Part shown: positions 21,054 through 28,323 of the stretch, one piece after another
Numbering within the stretch: the first letter of the stretch is position 1
Layout of the letters: the number at the start of each line of letters is the position of its first letter
Assembly (NCBI GenBank): GCA_910586515.1
Contig: CAJUGL010000033.1
Location: forward strand, 1 to 38,376
Length of the DNA: 38,376 nt
Direction of reading: 5' to 3'
Source: an uncultured Acetatifactor sp.
Lineage (GTDB): Bacteria > Bacillota > Clostridia > Lachnospirales > Lachnospiraceae
The notes under the pieces: model-generated
Databases searched by the model: none
What the model was told of the DNA's origin: nothing
The model's input: the letters and a program-made list of their open reading frames with translations, nothing else
Translations under genes and position numbers: made by a program

Positions 21054-21704
21054 ATGAAGAAAGAAGAATTTATATCACTCGGCATCAGCGAGGAGCTGGC
21101 CGCCAAGGCGGAGGCGGCGTCCCTGAAAGAACTGGAGGGATATGTCACAAAGGATCGGCTGGATACCGCCAATGCGGAAAACAAGACGCTGACTGCGCAG
21201 GTGAAGGAACGCGATGCCCAGATTGAGGGCTTGAAAAAGTCTGCCGGGGACAATGCAGAGCTGCAGAAGCAGATAGAGACCCTGCAGGCGGATAACAAAG
21301 CAAAGGATGAAGCCCATGCGGAGGAACTGACCCGGCTGAAAATAGATGCGGCCGTGGACAAAGCTCTGGCAGCCGGCGGCGCAAAGAACGTGAAAGCGGT
21401 GAAGGCGCTGCTTGACCTGACGGATGCAAAGCTTTCTGATGACGGCACGGTAAAGGGACTGTCCGAACAGATTCAGAAGCTGCAGGCGGGGGAGGACTCC
21501 AAGTTCCTGTTTGCAGAGAAACAGCAGACCCAAAATCAGCAGCAGCTCACAGGTTTTCAGCCGGGAGCGTCTACCACGGTGCCGAATTCCAAGCAGGCAG
21601 GCTATGAGACAAGGCTTGCGGAGGCAAGAAAGAATAACAATCAGCTGGAAGTCATCAAGATCAAGCGCGAGGCGTTTGAGGACGGCGGGCTTGTGCTGAT
21701 GTAA
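21054..21704 (+). CDS. GP20-type scaffolding protein
   Basis: A 216-residue protein of the phage minor structural protein GP20 family, the internal scaffold for capsid assembly. It has the typical start MKKEEFISLGISEELAAKAE, a long coiled coil (about residues 40-105, AQIEGLKKSAGDNAELQKQI), the segment IDAAVDKALAAGGAKNVKAV with KALLDLTDAKL, and a Gln-rich C-terminal tail binding the capsid protein. AAAGGATGAAATGCC precedes ATG 21054. It lies directly before the major capsid gene, as usual. Confidence 0.88.
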   Translation: MKKEEFISLGISEELAAKAEAASLKELEGYVTKDRLDTANAENKTLTAQVKERDAQIEGLKKSAGDNAELQKQIETLQADNKAKDEAHAEELTRLKIDAAVDKALAAGGAKNVKAVKALLDLTDAKLSDDGTVKGLSEQIQKLQAGEDSKFLFAEKQQTQNQQQLTGFQPGASTTVPNSKQAGYETRLAEARKNNNQLEVIKIKREAFEDGGLVLM

Positions 21705-21740
21705 AAATCATGAAAAAGAAAGGTTAAAAGGGTGACCAAA

Positions 21741-22706
21741 ATGCCACAGGTAACAGGTGTAGGCACGACATTCAATCTGCCCAACTATGCGGGCGATCTT
21801 TTTACCGCGTCTCCTACCCAGACCCCGTTTCTCTCTATGATCGGCGGTCTGTCAGGCGGTAAGCAGACAGATAATTTTGAATTTCCCACCGGTGTGATCT
21901 ATGATCTGCCGGATGCGGAACAGCCGGACATTTCGGAATCCGCGTCCACCACTGCTCCGGAGTCTTCTCTGGTAGCCCGGACACAGGAAACCAATGTCTG
22001 CCAGATTCATCAGGAGACAATTGACCTGACCTATGCGAAGCAGTCCAACAGCGGCAGATTGTCGGGGCTGAATACTGCGGGCCAGACGGCTAACCCGTCC
22101 AATGAGAAGGATTTCCAGATTCAGCAGAAGCTGATTAAGATCTCCAGGGATATTGAATATTCCTTCCTGAATGGCAGGCATCAGAAAGCCACTAACGCAG
22201 ATGTGTCCAATAAAACCAGGGGCATGTTTGAATTGTGCACATCGGATGCAGGCACTTCCATAGATGCAGGCGGAGTAGCTCTGGACAAGGAACTGCTGAA
22301 TCGGATTTACCGGGAGATGGCGGATAACGGGGCAGTGTTCACCAACATGGTCATGTTCGTTGGGGCTTATCTGAAACAGGGGGTGTCTGAAATCTATATG
22401 AGCCAGTTTAAAGGCCAGACGCCCGCTACCAGGAATGTTGGCGGTTACAACATCACCGAGATCGAGACGGATTTTTTCAAGATGGGTGTCGTCTGGGATC
22501 CCTTCATTCCGAAAGACTCCCTGCTGATCGCTGACGTGTCCTATATTGCCCCGGTATTCCAGCCTGTTCCCGGAAAGGGCAATTTCTTTGAGGAACCGCT
22601 GGCAAAGGGCGGCGCATCTGATAAGATTCAGATTTACGGTCAGATCGGCCTTGCCCATGCTCCGGCTTATCTGCATGGCGCCATTACCGGACTTGAAACG
22701 AATTAA
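21741..22706 (+). CDS. Major capsid protein (SU10-like)
   Basis: About 321 residues of the SU10 major head protein-like family with HK97 fold. Features: MPQVTGVGTTFNLPNYAGDL at the start; SPTQTPFLSMIGGLSGGK; QIHQETIDLTYAKQSNSG; RDIEYSFLNG; and the end IQIYGQIGLAHAPAYLHG with AITGLET. No N-terminal delta domain is present, matching the separate scaffold gene. ATG 21741 is taken as start; an in-frame GTG at 21732 is also possible. It is the most abundant virion protein expected. Confidence 0.85.
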   Translation: MPQVTGVGTTFNLPNYAGDLFTASPTQTPFLSMIGGLSGGKQTDNFEFPTGVIYDLPDAEQPDISESASTTAPESSLVARTQETNVCQIHQETIDLTYAKQSNSGRLSGLNTAGQTANPSNEKDFQIQQKLIKISRDIEYSFLNGRHQKATNADVSNKTRGMFELCTSDAGTSIDAGGVALDKELLNRIYREMADNGAVFTNMVMFVGAYLKQGVSEIYMSQFKGQTPATRNVGGYNITEIETDFFKMGVVWDPFIPKDSLLIADVSYIAPVFQPVPGKGNFFEEPLAKGGASDKIQIYGQIGLAHAPAYLHGAITGLETN

Positions 22707-22730
22707 GGGAAAGGAGGGTGGGGACGGGAT

Positions 22731-23174
22731 ATGTTTACAGTCAAAAAGAAACCGCTGACCCCCAATATCATCTGGGACGGCAGTGCAGGCAGGCCTCTGT
22801 GCAGTTTTGGCCATAGAGGCCTGCTGGAAACCAATGATCCCGAACTTGCGAAGAAACTTGCGGCAATGGGCCATAGGGTCACGGGGGAGGCAGATGTACC
22901 AGCCTGTCAGGAGGAAACGGATAACGTCGGTGGGAATGGTCTTCCCCAGGGAGACACGGACGCTGATCCTGCGGAAGCGCATGCGGTAAAGACGGACATT
23001 GATGCTGCAGGCAGGGTAAACACGAACCAGCTTGCGGATTCTGGTGAATCTGCCCCTGAGGTGGAAACGGACGCAGACCGGCAGCCGGAACAGACGGAAG
23101 AAAGGGAAACGGCAAGTACCCCCGAAAAGCAGGCGGCATCTCCCGCGGCAAAGGGGAAAAGGAACAGAAAGTAA
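22731..23174 (+). CDS. Capsid accessory protein with disordered tail, hypothetical
   Basis: A 147-residue protein. The first 55 residues form a small domain (MFTVKKKPLTPNIIWDG; LETNDPELAKKLAAMGHRVT) as found in proteins coded between capsid and connector genes of similar phages. The remainder is low complexity and acidic, rich in Glu, Ala, Thr and Pro, ending in a basic KGKRNRK. Decoration or head-end role is suggested by position only. AAAGGAGGGTGGGG precedes ATG 22731. Confidence 0.65.
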   Translation: MFTVKKKPLTPNIIWDGSAGRPLCSFGHRGLLETNDPELAKKLAAMGHRVTGEADVPACQEETDNVGGNGLPQGDTDADPAEAHAVKTDIDAAGRVNTNQLADSGESAPEVETDADRQPEQTEERETASTPEKQAASPAAKGKRNRK

Positions 23175-23185
23175 GGTGATGGACA

Positions 23186-23581
23186 GTGTTTGGTATTGAG
23201 GACGTAAAAATGCGCCTCCTGTCTCTGGGGTATGGGGCCGGGGCAGGAGATGAGTCTGCCTTAAATTTTTGCACGGATAAAGTGCGCAGCACCATCAGAA
23301 ATGAAGTGAACTGCAAGGATGTGCCGGAAGGGCTGGAACACATCGCCATTGATATGGCTGCGGGAGAGTTCCTGCTATCCAAGAAGACGTTCACGCCGGA
23401 TGATCTTGACGGTTTTGATCTGGGCTATGCAGTAAAACAGATTCAGCAGGGGGATACCAACACGGTCTTTGCCGCAGGCGAGGGCTCGCTCACCCCGGAA
23501 CAAAGGCTGACCGCCTTTATCAATTATCTCTTAAACTATGGAAGGGCCGAACTTAACGCGTACAGAAGGATCAGATGGTGA
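23186..23581 (+). CDS. Head-tail adaptor (YqbG/DUF3199-like)
   Basis: A 131-residue helical protein with the connector pattern: FGIEDVKMRLLSLGYGAG, LNFCTDKVRSTIRNEVNC, EHIAIDMAAGEFLLSKK, then FINYLLNYGRAELNAYRRIRW. It would sit below the portal as the first ring of the neck. Start GTG 23186 after TAAGGTGATGGACA. Its stop overlaps the next start. Confidence 0.75.
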   Translation: MFGIEDVKMRLLSLGYGAGAGDESALNFCTDKVRSTIRNEVNCKDVPEGLEHIAIDMAAGEFLLSKKTFTPDDLDGFDLGYAVKQIQQGDTNTVFAAGEGSLTPEQRLTAFINYLLNYGRAELNAYRRIRW

Positions 23582-23958
23582 ACACGATCCAGGCGGCGCA
23601 CAAGGCTGCAAGAAAGGCCCAGGAACAGCTGTATTTTGGGCTTATGACAGTAACCGAACAGAAAAAGGTAAGGGATGAGCGGTCAAAACTGACAACAGAG
23701 CGGGAGGAAATCGTGTTGGAGAACCAACCCTGCAGATTGTCCTTTGAAACGTTGAAATCTGCACAGCAGACAGAAGCAGCTGCCGGTATCGCCCAGATCA
23801 TTAAGCTGTTTCTGGCGCCGGAGGTCACAGTAAAGCCTGGGTCAAAGGTGACAGTGTCACAGGATGGGGTGATGGCGGACTATAAATGCAGCGGTGTGCC
23901 GGCAGTCTATCCTTCACATCAGGAGATCATCCTGGAATTGTTTGAAAGGTGGGCATGA
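23575..23958 (+). CDS. Head closure/stopper protein (XkdH/YqbH-like)
   Basis: A 127-residue protein, helical at the start (IQAAHKAARKAQEQLYFGLM) and beta-rich later (EEIVLENQPCRLSFETLKSA; VTVKPGSKVTVSQDG), as in the stopper ring proteins that hold packaged DNA. Assignment rests on order (adaptor before, HK97 gp10-like gene after) and general shape rather than a clear signature. It overlaps its upstream neighbour by 7 bases. Confidence 0.65.
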   Translation: MVNTIQAAHKAARKAQEQLYFGLMTVTEQKKVRDERSKLTTEREEIVLENQPCRLSFETLKSAQQTEAAAGIAQIIKLFLAPEVTVKPGSKVTVSQDGVMADYKCSGVPAVYPSHQEIILELFERWA

Positions 23959-24530
23959 CTATGGGAAAGATGGGAAGCTTTAATTTGTCCGGTTTGAAAG
24001 AACTGCAGAAGGACCTTAAAGACCTGCAGGATCCGGATGCATTTGCGGCAGCGTGCGCGAGAGATTTAGCGGCCCGGCTGCTGGCGCTGGTGGTGGAACG
24101 GACTCATGTAGGCGATTATTCCCATGAGGTGGAAGTAACCGCCAAGAGGGATTCAAAGAATCATAAGAAAGGTGATGTGTACAAAAAGAGGGTAAATCCC
24201 AGCGGCAAGATGGGAGGGACCCTGCGGCGGGGATGGATATCCGCGTCTCATGAGGAAGCAGAGAGCGGGAAGGGGAAACCCCAGGCGCCGGAGATACTGG
24301 AACATGCCAATGGTCTGGAAATCAGCCGTGCCGGAAATAGATTAAAGGTTGAGATTACTAACCCGGTGGAGTATGCGTCCTACGTGGAATTCGGCCACAG
24401 GACCCCCAACCATAAGGGATGGGTCAGAGGTCAGTTTATGATGACGATATCCGAACAGAAACTGCAGTCCATTGCCCCGCAGATTTTGGAACGGAAGATT
24501 CGGCAATATTTGGAGAGTGTCATGAAATGA
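23955..24530 (+). CDS. HK97 gp10-like tail/head joining protein (XkdI-like)
   Basis: A 191-residue protein of the HK97 gp10 family: LSGLKELQKDLKDLQDPDAF, ARLLALVVERTHVGDYSHEV, GGTLRRGW, and the hallmark VEYASYVEFGHRTPNHKGWV near residue 150. It helps to join tail and head in many siphoviruses and myoviruses. ATG 23955 follows AAAGGTGGGC; GTG 23949 and ATG 23961 are alternatives. The stop overlaps the next ATG. Confidence 0.85.
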   Translation: MTMGKMGSFNLSGLKELQKDLKDLQDPDAFAAACARDLAARLLALVVERTHVGDYSHEVEVTAKRDSKNHKKGDVYKKRVNPSGKMGGTLRRGWISASHEEAESGKGKPQAPEILEHANGLEISRAGNRLKVEITNPVEYASYVEFGHRTPNHKGWVRGQFMMTISEQKLQSIAPQILERKIRQYLESVMK

Positions 24531-24982
24531 TAAAGGAAATCATGGAAGCGGTCAGTCTTGCCCTGAACGCGGAGTTTGGTGATGGGTACCGGTGCTATAT
24601 TGAAGAAATCAGTCAGGAGCTGAACAATCCCTGCTTTTTCATTCAGTGCCTGAATCCGACGGATAAGCTGTTTTTCGGAAAACGGTATTTCAGGAGTAAT
24701 CAATTCTGTGTTCAGTATTTTCCGGAAGAGGGACATCACAGGAATCAGGAGTGCCATGCCGTCGGTGAACGGCTTTTTTCCTGTCTGGAATATCTGGATG
24801 TAGGCGATGACTTGGTGATGGGCACAAAATTGACCTATGAAATAACTGACGGGATCCTGCATTTCTTTGTGAATTATGACATGTTCGTTTACAGGATTGT
24901 TCCGGCAGCCGCGGAGATGGGCGAGATAGAGATTATCGGGACAGCAGAAAGGAGAGGCGATGGAGAAGAAAAAGAATCATAG
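24527..24982 (+). CDS. Tail completion protein (DUF6838/XkdJ-like position)
   Basis: A 151-residue protein: IKEIMEAVSLALNAEFGDGY, CYIEEISQELNNPCFFIQCL, FCVQYFPEEG, and LTYEITDGILHFFVNYDMFV. This matches the DUF6838 family that occupies the tail-terminator slot before the sheath in PBSX-like phages. It probably caps the tail tube. Start is the ATGA overlap at 24527. It overlaps the next gene by 23 bases. Confidence 0.7.
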   Translation: MIKEIMEAVSLALNAEFGDGYRCYIEEISQELNNPCFFIQCLNPTDKLFFGKRYFRSNQFCVQYFPEEGHHRNQECHAVGERLFSCLEYLDVGDDLVMGTKLTYEITDGILHFFVNYDMFVYRIVPAAAEMGEIEIIGTAERRGDGEEKES

Positions 24983-25301
24983 GAAAGGAATGCAGGATAC
25001 GGAGGGGCCGGCAGACAGCAGAGAGAGGGAAATGGACACACAGGAGCCGGAAATCTGCAGGGAGGTATCCGTAGAGGCAGAAAAAGAAAACAGCGGTAAC
25101 GGTTTAAGGCCTTCTGATCAGGGTGAACAGGAGGCTGCTGCGACTGCAGGCAGCAGGTTTACCAGGGAGCAGCTGACTGCCAGCGTCCGCTTTCGGGACA
25201 GACAGGATCTTCTGCATGCGCTTCTGTCCCCTGGAGAGACATATTCCATTGCCGATGTGGAACAGATGATTGACAAGTATGGGAAAGGAAAGGTGAAGTA
25301 A
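24960..25301 (+). CDS. Small pre-sheath protein, largely disordered
   Basis: A 113-residue protein. The first 65 residues are highly charged and low complexity; the last 45 form a conserved-looking segment (FTREQLTASVRFRDRQDLLH; YSIADVEQMIDKYGKGKVK), which I recall from proteins coded just before sheath genes. Possible role in sheath or tube assembly is inference. It ends 2 bases before the sheath start. Confidence 0.65.
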   Translation: MEKKKNHRKGMQDTEGPADSREREMDTQEPEICREVSVEAEKENSGNGLRPSDQGEQEAAATAGSRFTREQLTASVRFRDRQDLLHALLSPGETYSIADVEQMIDKYGKGKVK

Positions 25302-25303
25302 GA

Positions 25304-26611
25304 ATGGCATTAGGCGGAGGCACTTTTACGGTGCAGAATAAGGAGCTGCCGGGAGCGTACGTGAATTTTGTGTCTGCCTCCGGGGCCAGCGCCGCGCTTT
25401 CAGAGCGGGGGATAGCGACTATGCCCCTGGAACTGGACTGGGGGCCGGCAGGGGAGGTTTTTGAGGTAACCGATGCAGATTTCAGGAAAGACAGCCTGAA
25501 GCTTTTCGGGTACCCTTACGGCCATGAGAAGATGAAGGGGCTGCGGGATTTGTTCCTGAATGCCCGGACCCTGTATGCTTACCGGCTGAATGAGGGGACC
25601 AGGGCATCCAACGCGTATGCGGAGGCAGTGTATGGAGGTACCCGGGGAAATGACCTGAAAGTGGTGGTGCAGGTGAATGCGGATGACGAAAGCCTGTATG
25701 ACGTAAAGACAGTGTTCGGAACCCAGGTGGCAGACGAACAGACGGTGTCCGCAATGGCCGAACTGAAGGCAAATGATTATGTGACGTGGAAGACAAATGC
25801 GGAACTGGCGGCGACGGCCGGGACCCCGCTGACGGGCGGAACCAACGGAACGGCGGACGGAGAGGCTTATCAGGCTTATCTGGATAAGATCGAATCCTAT
25901 ACGTACAATGCCATGGGAGCCGCGGTGGAGGATGACACCACGAAAGCCTTGTTTGCATCCTTTGTCAGGCGCATGCGGGACGATCTGGGAATAAAGTTCC
26001 AGCTGGTGCTTTATGATTATGCCAGGGCAGACTATATGGGCTGCATCAGTGTAAAAAACAAGGTTACCGATGAGGGGTGGGGAAAAGCTGCCCTTGTTCA
26101 CTGGGTGACGGGAGCCTGCGCAGGGTGCGCGGTGAACCGGAGCAACCAGAATAAGCGGTATGACGGCGCTTTTGCAGTTGATACGGGATATACCCAGAAT
26201 CAGCTGAAGGAAGCAGTCAGGGCAGGCGAGTTTGTCCTGCACAGGGTTGGCGCGGATGTCCGGGTATTGGATGATGTGAACACCATGGTTACGGTCTCCG
26301 ACACCCAGGGGGAGATTTTCAGAGACAACCAGACTGTCCGGGTGATGGACCAGATCGGAAATGACATTGCGGTGCTGTTCTGTACGAAGTACCTTGGCAT
26401 AGTGCCCAATGATGCCGCAGGGCGCATTTCCCTGTGGTCCGATATCGTGAAGCATCACAGGCAGCTGCAGGAGATACGCGCCATAGACGAATTTGCGGAT
26501 TCGGACGTAACCGTAACCCAGGGGGAGACGAGGCGTTCCGTGGTGGTTACCGATCTTGTGACGGTGGTAAGCTCCATGGGCACCCTGTACATGACTGTGA
26601 CGGTAAAATAG
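25304..26611 (+). CDS. Tail sheath protein (XkdK-like)
   Basis: A 435-residue contractile sheath protein. Recognisable parts are the N-terminal LPGAYVNFVSASGASAALSE with RGIATMPLELDWGP, the repeated-strand region YAEAVYGGTRGNDLKVVVQV, the conserved VHWVTGACAGCAVNRSNQNK, and the C-terminal RAGEFVLHRVGADVRVLDDV with ITVTVK-type end strand (MGTLYMTVTVK). The terminal strands interlock neighbours in the sheath. Its presence defines a myovirus-type tail. GAATGGCATTAGG region has GGAAAGGTGAAGTAAGA before ATG. Confidence 0.93.
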   Translation: MALGGGTFTVQNKELPGAYVNFVSASGASAALSERGIATMPLELDWGPAGEVFEVTDADFRKDSLKLFGYPYGHEKMKGLRDLFLNARTLYAYRLNEGTRASNAYAEAVYGGTRGNDLKVVVQVNADDESLYDVKTVFGTQVADEQTVSAMAELKANDYVTWKTNAELAATAGTPLTGGTNGTADGEAYQAYLDKIESYTYNAMGAAVEDDTTKALFASFVRRMRDDLGIKFQLVLYDYARADYMGCISVKNKVTDEGWGKAALVHWVTGACAGCAVNRSNQNKRYDGAFAVDTGYTQNQLKEAVRAGEFVLHRVGADVRVLDDVNTMVTVSDTQGEIFRDNQTVRVMDQIGNDIAVLFCTKYLGIVPNDAAGRISLWSDIVKHHRQLQEIRAIDEFADSDVTVTQGETRRSVVVTDLVTVVSSMGTLYMTVTVK

Positions 26612-26654
26612 TCCTTTGCAGCCCAGACAGAGAAGGAGAAAGCGAGGAAGGACA

Positions 26655-27095
26655 GTGAAAGAAAAAAAGGTGATGAGTGTCCAGAACACGGTGCATGGTG
26701 CCATGGCGGAATGTCACGTTATATTTGATGGGAAACCGTATGATTTTATGCAGGCGATTTCCCTGCACACAGAGTTCCGGATCATAAGGAACTGGTTCGG
26801 GCGCCCCAAGCGGTGGGCCGGGATTGGGACCGTGCGGTTCCATTATAATGATTCTGCTTTCCGCAGGATAATGGCCGAGGCCAGGGCGAGGAGGAAGGAT
26901 ATCTATTTTGACATGTTGGTTACAAATGAGGATCCTTACTCAAATATGGGGAGGCAGACGATCTTGCTGAAGGGCTGCCGCATCAACAGTGGGGCGGCTG
27001 CCCTGTTTGATGCAGAATCCCCTTTTCTGGAGGATTTCGCGAAATTCACATTTAAAGATTTTGAATTCAAGGAAAAATTTCAGTGTGCCGATTAG
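26655..27095 (+). CDS. Tail tube paralogue 1 (XkdM-like)
   Basis: A 146-residue protein of the XkdM/DUF2001 tube family: VHGAMAECHVIFDGKPYDFM, GTVRFHYNDSAFRRIMAEAR, FDMLVTNEDPYSNMGRQTIL, FAKFTFKDFEFKEKF. It aligns along its length with the next gene but has changed the loop where that one has KVPILGKTGKG (here RNWFGRPKRWAG). Start GTG 26655 is preceded by GAGGAAGGACA; ATG 26673 is the alternative. It may be a tube initiator, terminator or second tube subunit. Confidence 0.8.
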   Translation: MKEKKVMSVQNTVHGAMAECHVIFDGKPYDFMQAISLHTEFRIIRNWFGRPKRWAGIGTVRFHYNDSAFRRIMAEARARRKDIYFDMLVTNEDPYSNMGRQTILLKGCRINSGAAALFDAESPFLEDFAKFTFKDFEFKEKFQCAD

Positions 27096-27121
27096 AAGCA
27101 TGAGGAAAGGAGAGAAGAGGT

Positions 27122-27604
27122 ATGAACGGAAATGTGGTTATGAAGGCAAAAGACACGCTTTTTGCCGGCTTGGCGGAGTGCTATGTCACCATAGGGACCC
27201 GGCGCTATAACTTTATGCAGGCCATCAACATGGAAGTGAATTTCAAGAAAAATAAGACAAAGGTGCCCATCCTGGGAAAGACCGGAAAGGGCAACAAGGC
27301 GTCAGGGTGGGAAGGGACGGGCAAAGCAACCTTCCATTACAATACATCCGTGTTCCGCCAGATGATGCTCCAGTATAAGGACACCGGAGAGGATGTGTAT
27401 TTTGAGATTCAGATCTCTAACGAGGACAAATCTGCCGCAGTAGGGCGTCAGACCATCATTCTGATTGACTGCAACATTGATGGGGGAATCCTGGCAAAGT
27501 TCGATGCGGATGGGGAATATCTGGATGAAAGTATGGATTTCACCTTTGAAGATTTCAAGATGCCGGAATCGTTCAAGGATCTGGAAGGTTTTCTCACCAA
27601 TTAA
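27122..27604 (+). CDS. Tail tube protein (XkdM-like)
   Basis: A 160-residue DUF2001/XkdM protein forming the hexameric inner tube: AGLAECYVTIGTRRYNFMQA, INMEVNFKKNKTKVPILG, GKATFHYNTSVFRQMMLQYK, FEIQISNEDKSAAVGRQTII, FTFEDFKMPESFKDLEGF. It has the full set of family motifs, so it is the better candidate for the main tube subunit than its upstream paralogue. GAGGAAAGGAGAGAAGGT precedes ATG 27122. Confidence 0.88.
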   Translation: MNGNVVMKAKDTLFAGLAECYVTIGTRRYNFMQAINMEVNFKKNKTKVPILGKTGKGNKASGWEGTGKATFHYNTSVFRQMMLQYKDTGEDVYFEIQISNEDKSAAVGRQTIILIDCNIDGGILAKFDADGEYLDESMDFTFEDFKMPESFKDLEGFLTN

Positions 27605-27667
27605 AGAAAAGAATCCGGCAGGACGCGGCGTTATTTTTATGAAAAAAAGGAAAGAGAGGACAGAAGA

Positions 27668-28099
27668 ATGTCAAATTTCAGCAAATTTATGAAGGCGAAC
27701 AAGGCAGTAAAGAAGAATGAGATGTATGCCCCGACAAAATCGCTCTGCGATGAAAACGGGAAACCCCTGAAATGGGAATTCCGGCATATCTCTTCTGCGG
27801 AGAATGAAGCCCTGAGGGAGGAATGCACCATTGACGTCCAGGTGCCCGGCAAGCCGAACATGTTCCGGCCGAAAGTGCAGTCCGGAAAGTACATCCGGAA
27901 GATGATCGCCGCTTCCGTGGTGGTGCCGGATCTGTATGACAAGGAGCTGCAGGACTCCTATGGCGTGGCGGATCCGGACAAGCTGCTGTTGGCCCTGGTG
28001 GATGATCCCGGCGAGTACAATGACCTGGCGGCCTTTGTGCAGAAGTTCCAGGGCTTTGACGTATCCTTTAATGACAAGGTGGAAGAAGCAAAAAACTGA
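27668..28099 (+). CDS. Tail assembly chaperone, short form (XkdN-like)
   Basis: A 143-residue XkdN-type chaperone: FSKFMKANKAVKKNEMYAPT, PLKWEFRHISSAENEALREE, KYIRKMIAASVVVPDLYD, YGVADPDKLLLALVDDPGEY. Equivalent to lambda gpG, it wraps the tape measure before tube assembly. The gene ends in the heptamer A-AAA-AAC just before TGA, which allows a -1 shift into the following frame. GAAAGAGAGGACAGAAG precedes ATG 27668. Confidence 0.85.
   Translation: MSNFSKFMKANKAVKKNEMYAPTKSLCDENGKPLKWEFRHISSAENEALREECTIDVQVPGKPNMFRPKVQSGKYIRKMIAASVVVPDLYDKELQDSYGVADPDKLLLALVDDPGEYNDLAAFVQKFQGFDVSFNDKVEEAKN
28090..28096 (+). promoter_or_regulatory. Programmed -1 frameshift slippery site
   Basis: A AAA AAC in the correct zero-frame phase (GCA AAA AAC TGA). 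An AAGGTGG Shine-Dalgarno-like stretch (28077-28083) lies 7 bases upstream and could stimulate shifting. After slippage the next codon is CTG at 28096. Confidence 0.8.
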
Positions 28100-28287
28100 T
28101 TGAGGAGGGTGACTGGGAAGCGAATTTTGCTTACTACACTCTCCTCAAACTACATATTCTTCCGTCGGTTTTCCTCGGTCTGGAGGAGCAGGAAAAGGCT
28201 TTTGTGACAGCGGCCATCAAGGTCAAGATGGAAAGCGACAGGGAGAAAGAAAAAGAATTGAAGAGACAGGCGGAACACAGGAAATAG
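28096..28287 (+). CDS. Frameshift extension of the tail assembly chaperone (gpGT-like)
   Basis: A 63-codon frame with no start codon of its own, entered by -1 slippage, giving a 206-residue long form. The translated sequence has DWEANFAYYTLLKLHILPSV then FLGLEEQEKAFVTAAIKVKM, the usual composition of the T part of GT chaperones (aromatic patch plus QEKAF-AAI helix), and a charged tail KEKELKRQAEHRK. The long form bridges tape measure and tube protein. It is absent from simple ORF calls because it lacks a start. Confidence 0.82.
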   Translation: MIEEGDWEANFAYYTLLKLHILPSVFLGLEEQEKAFVTAAIKVKMESDREKEKELKRQAEHRK

Positions 28288-28323
28288 GGCGCAGGCCCGA
28301 TAACGGGAACGGCAGGTGACAGT

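Noticed and set aside
25400..26704. 434-codon leftward ORF
   Set aside because: Antisense shadow of the tail sheath gene; His/Ile-rich low-quality protein without motifs.
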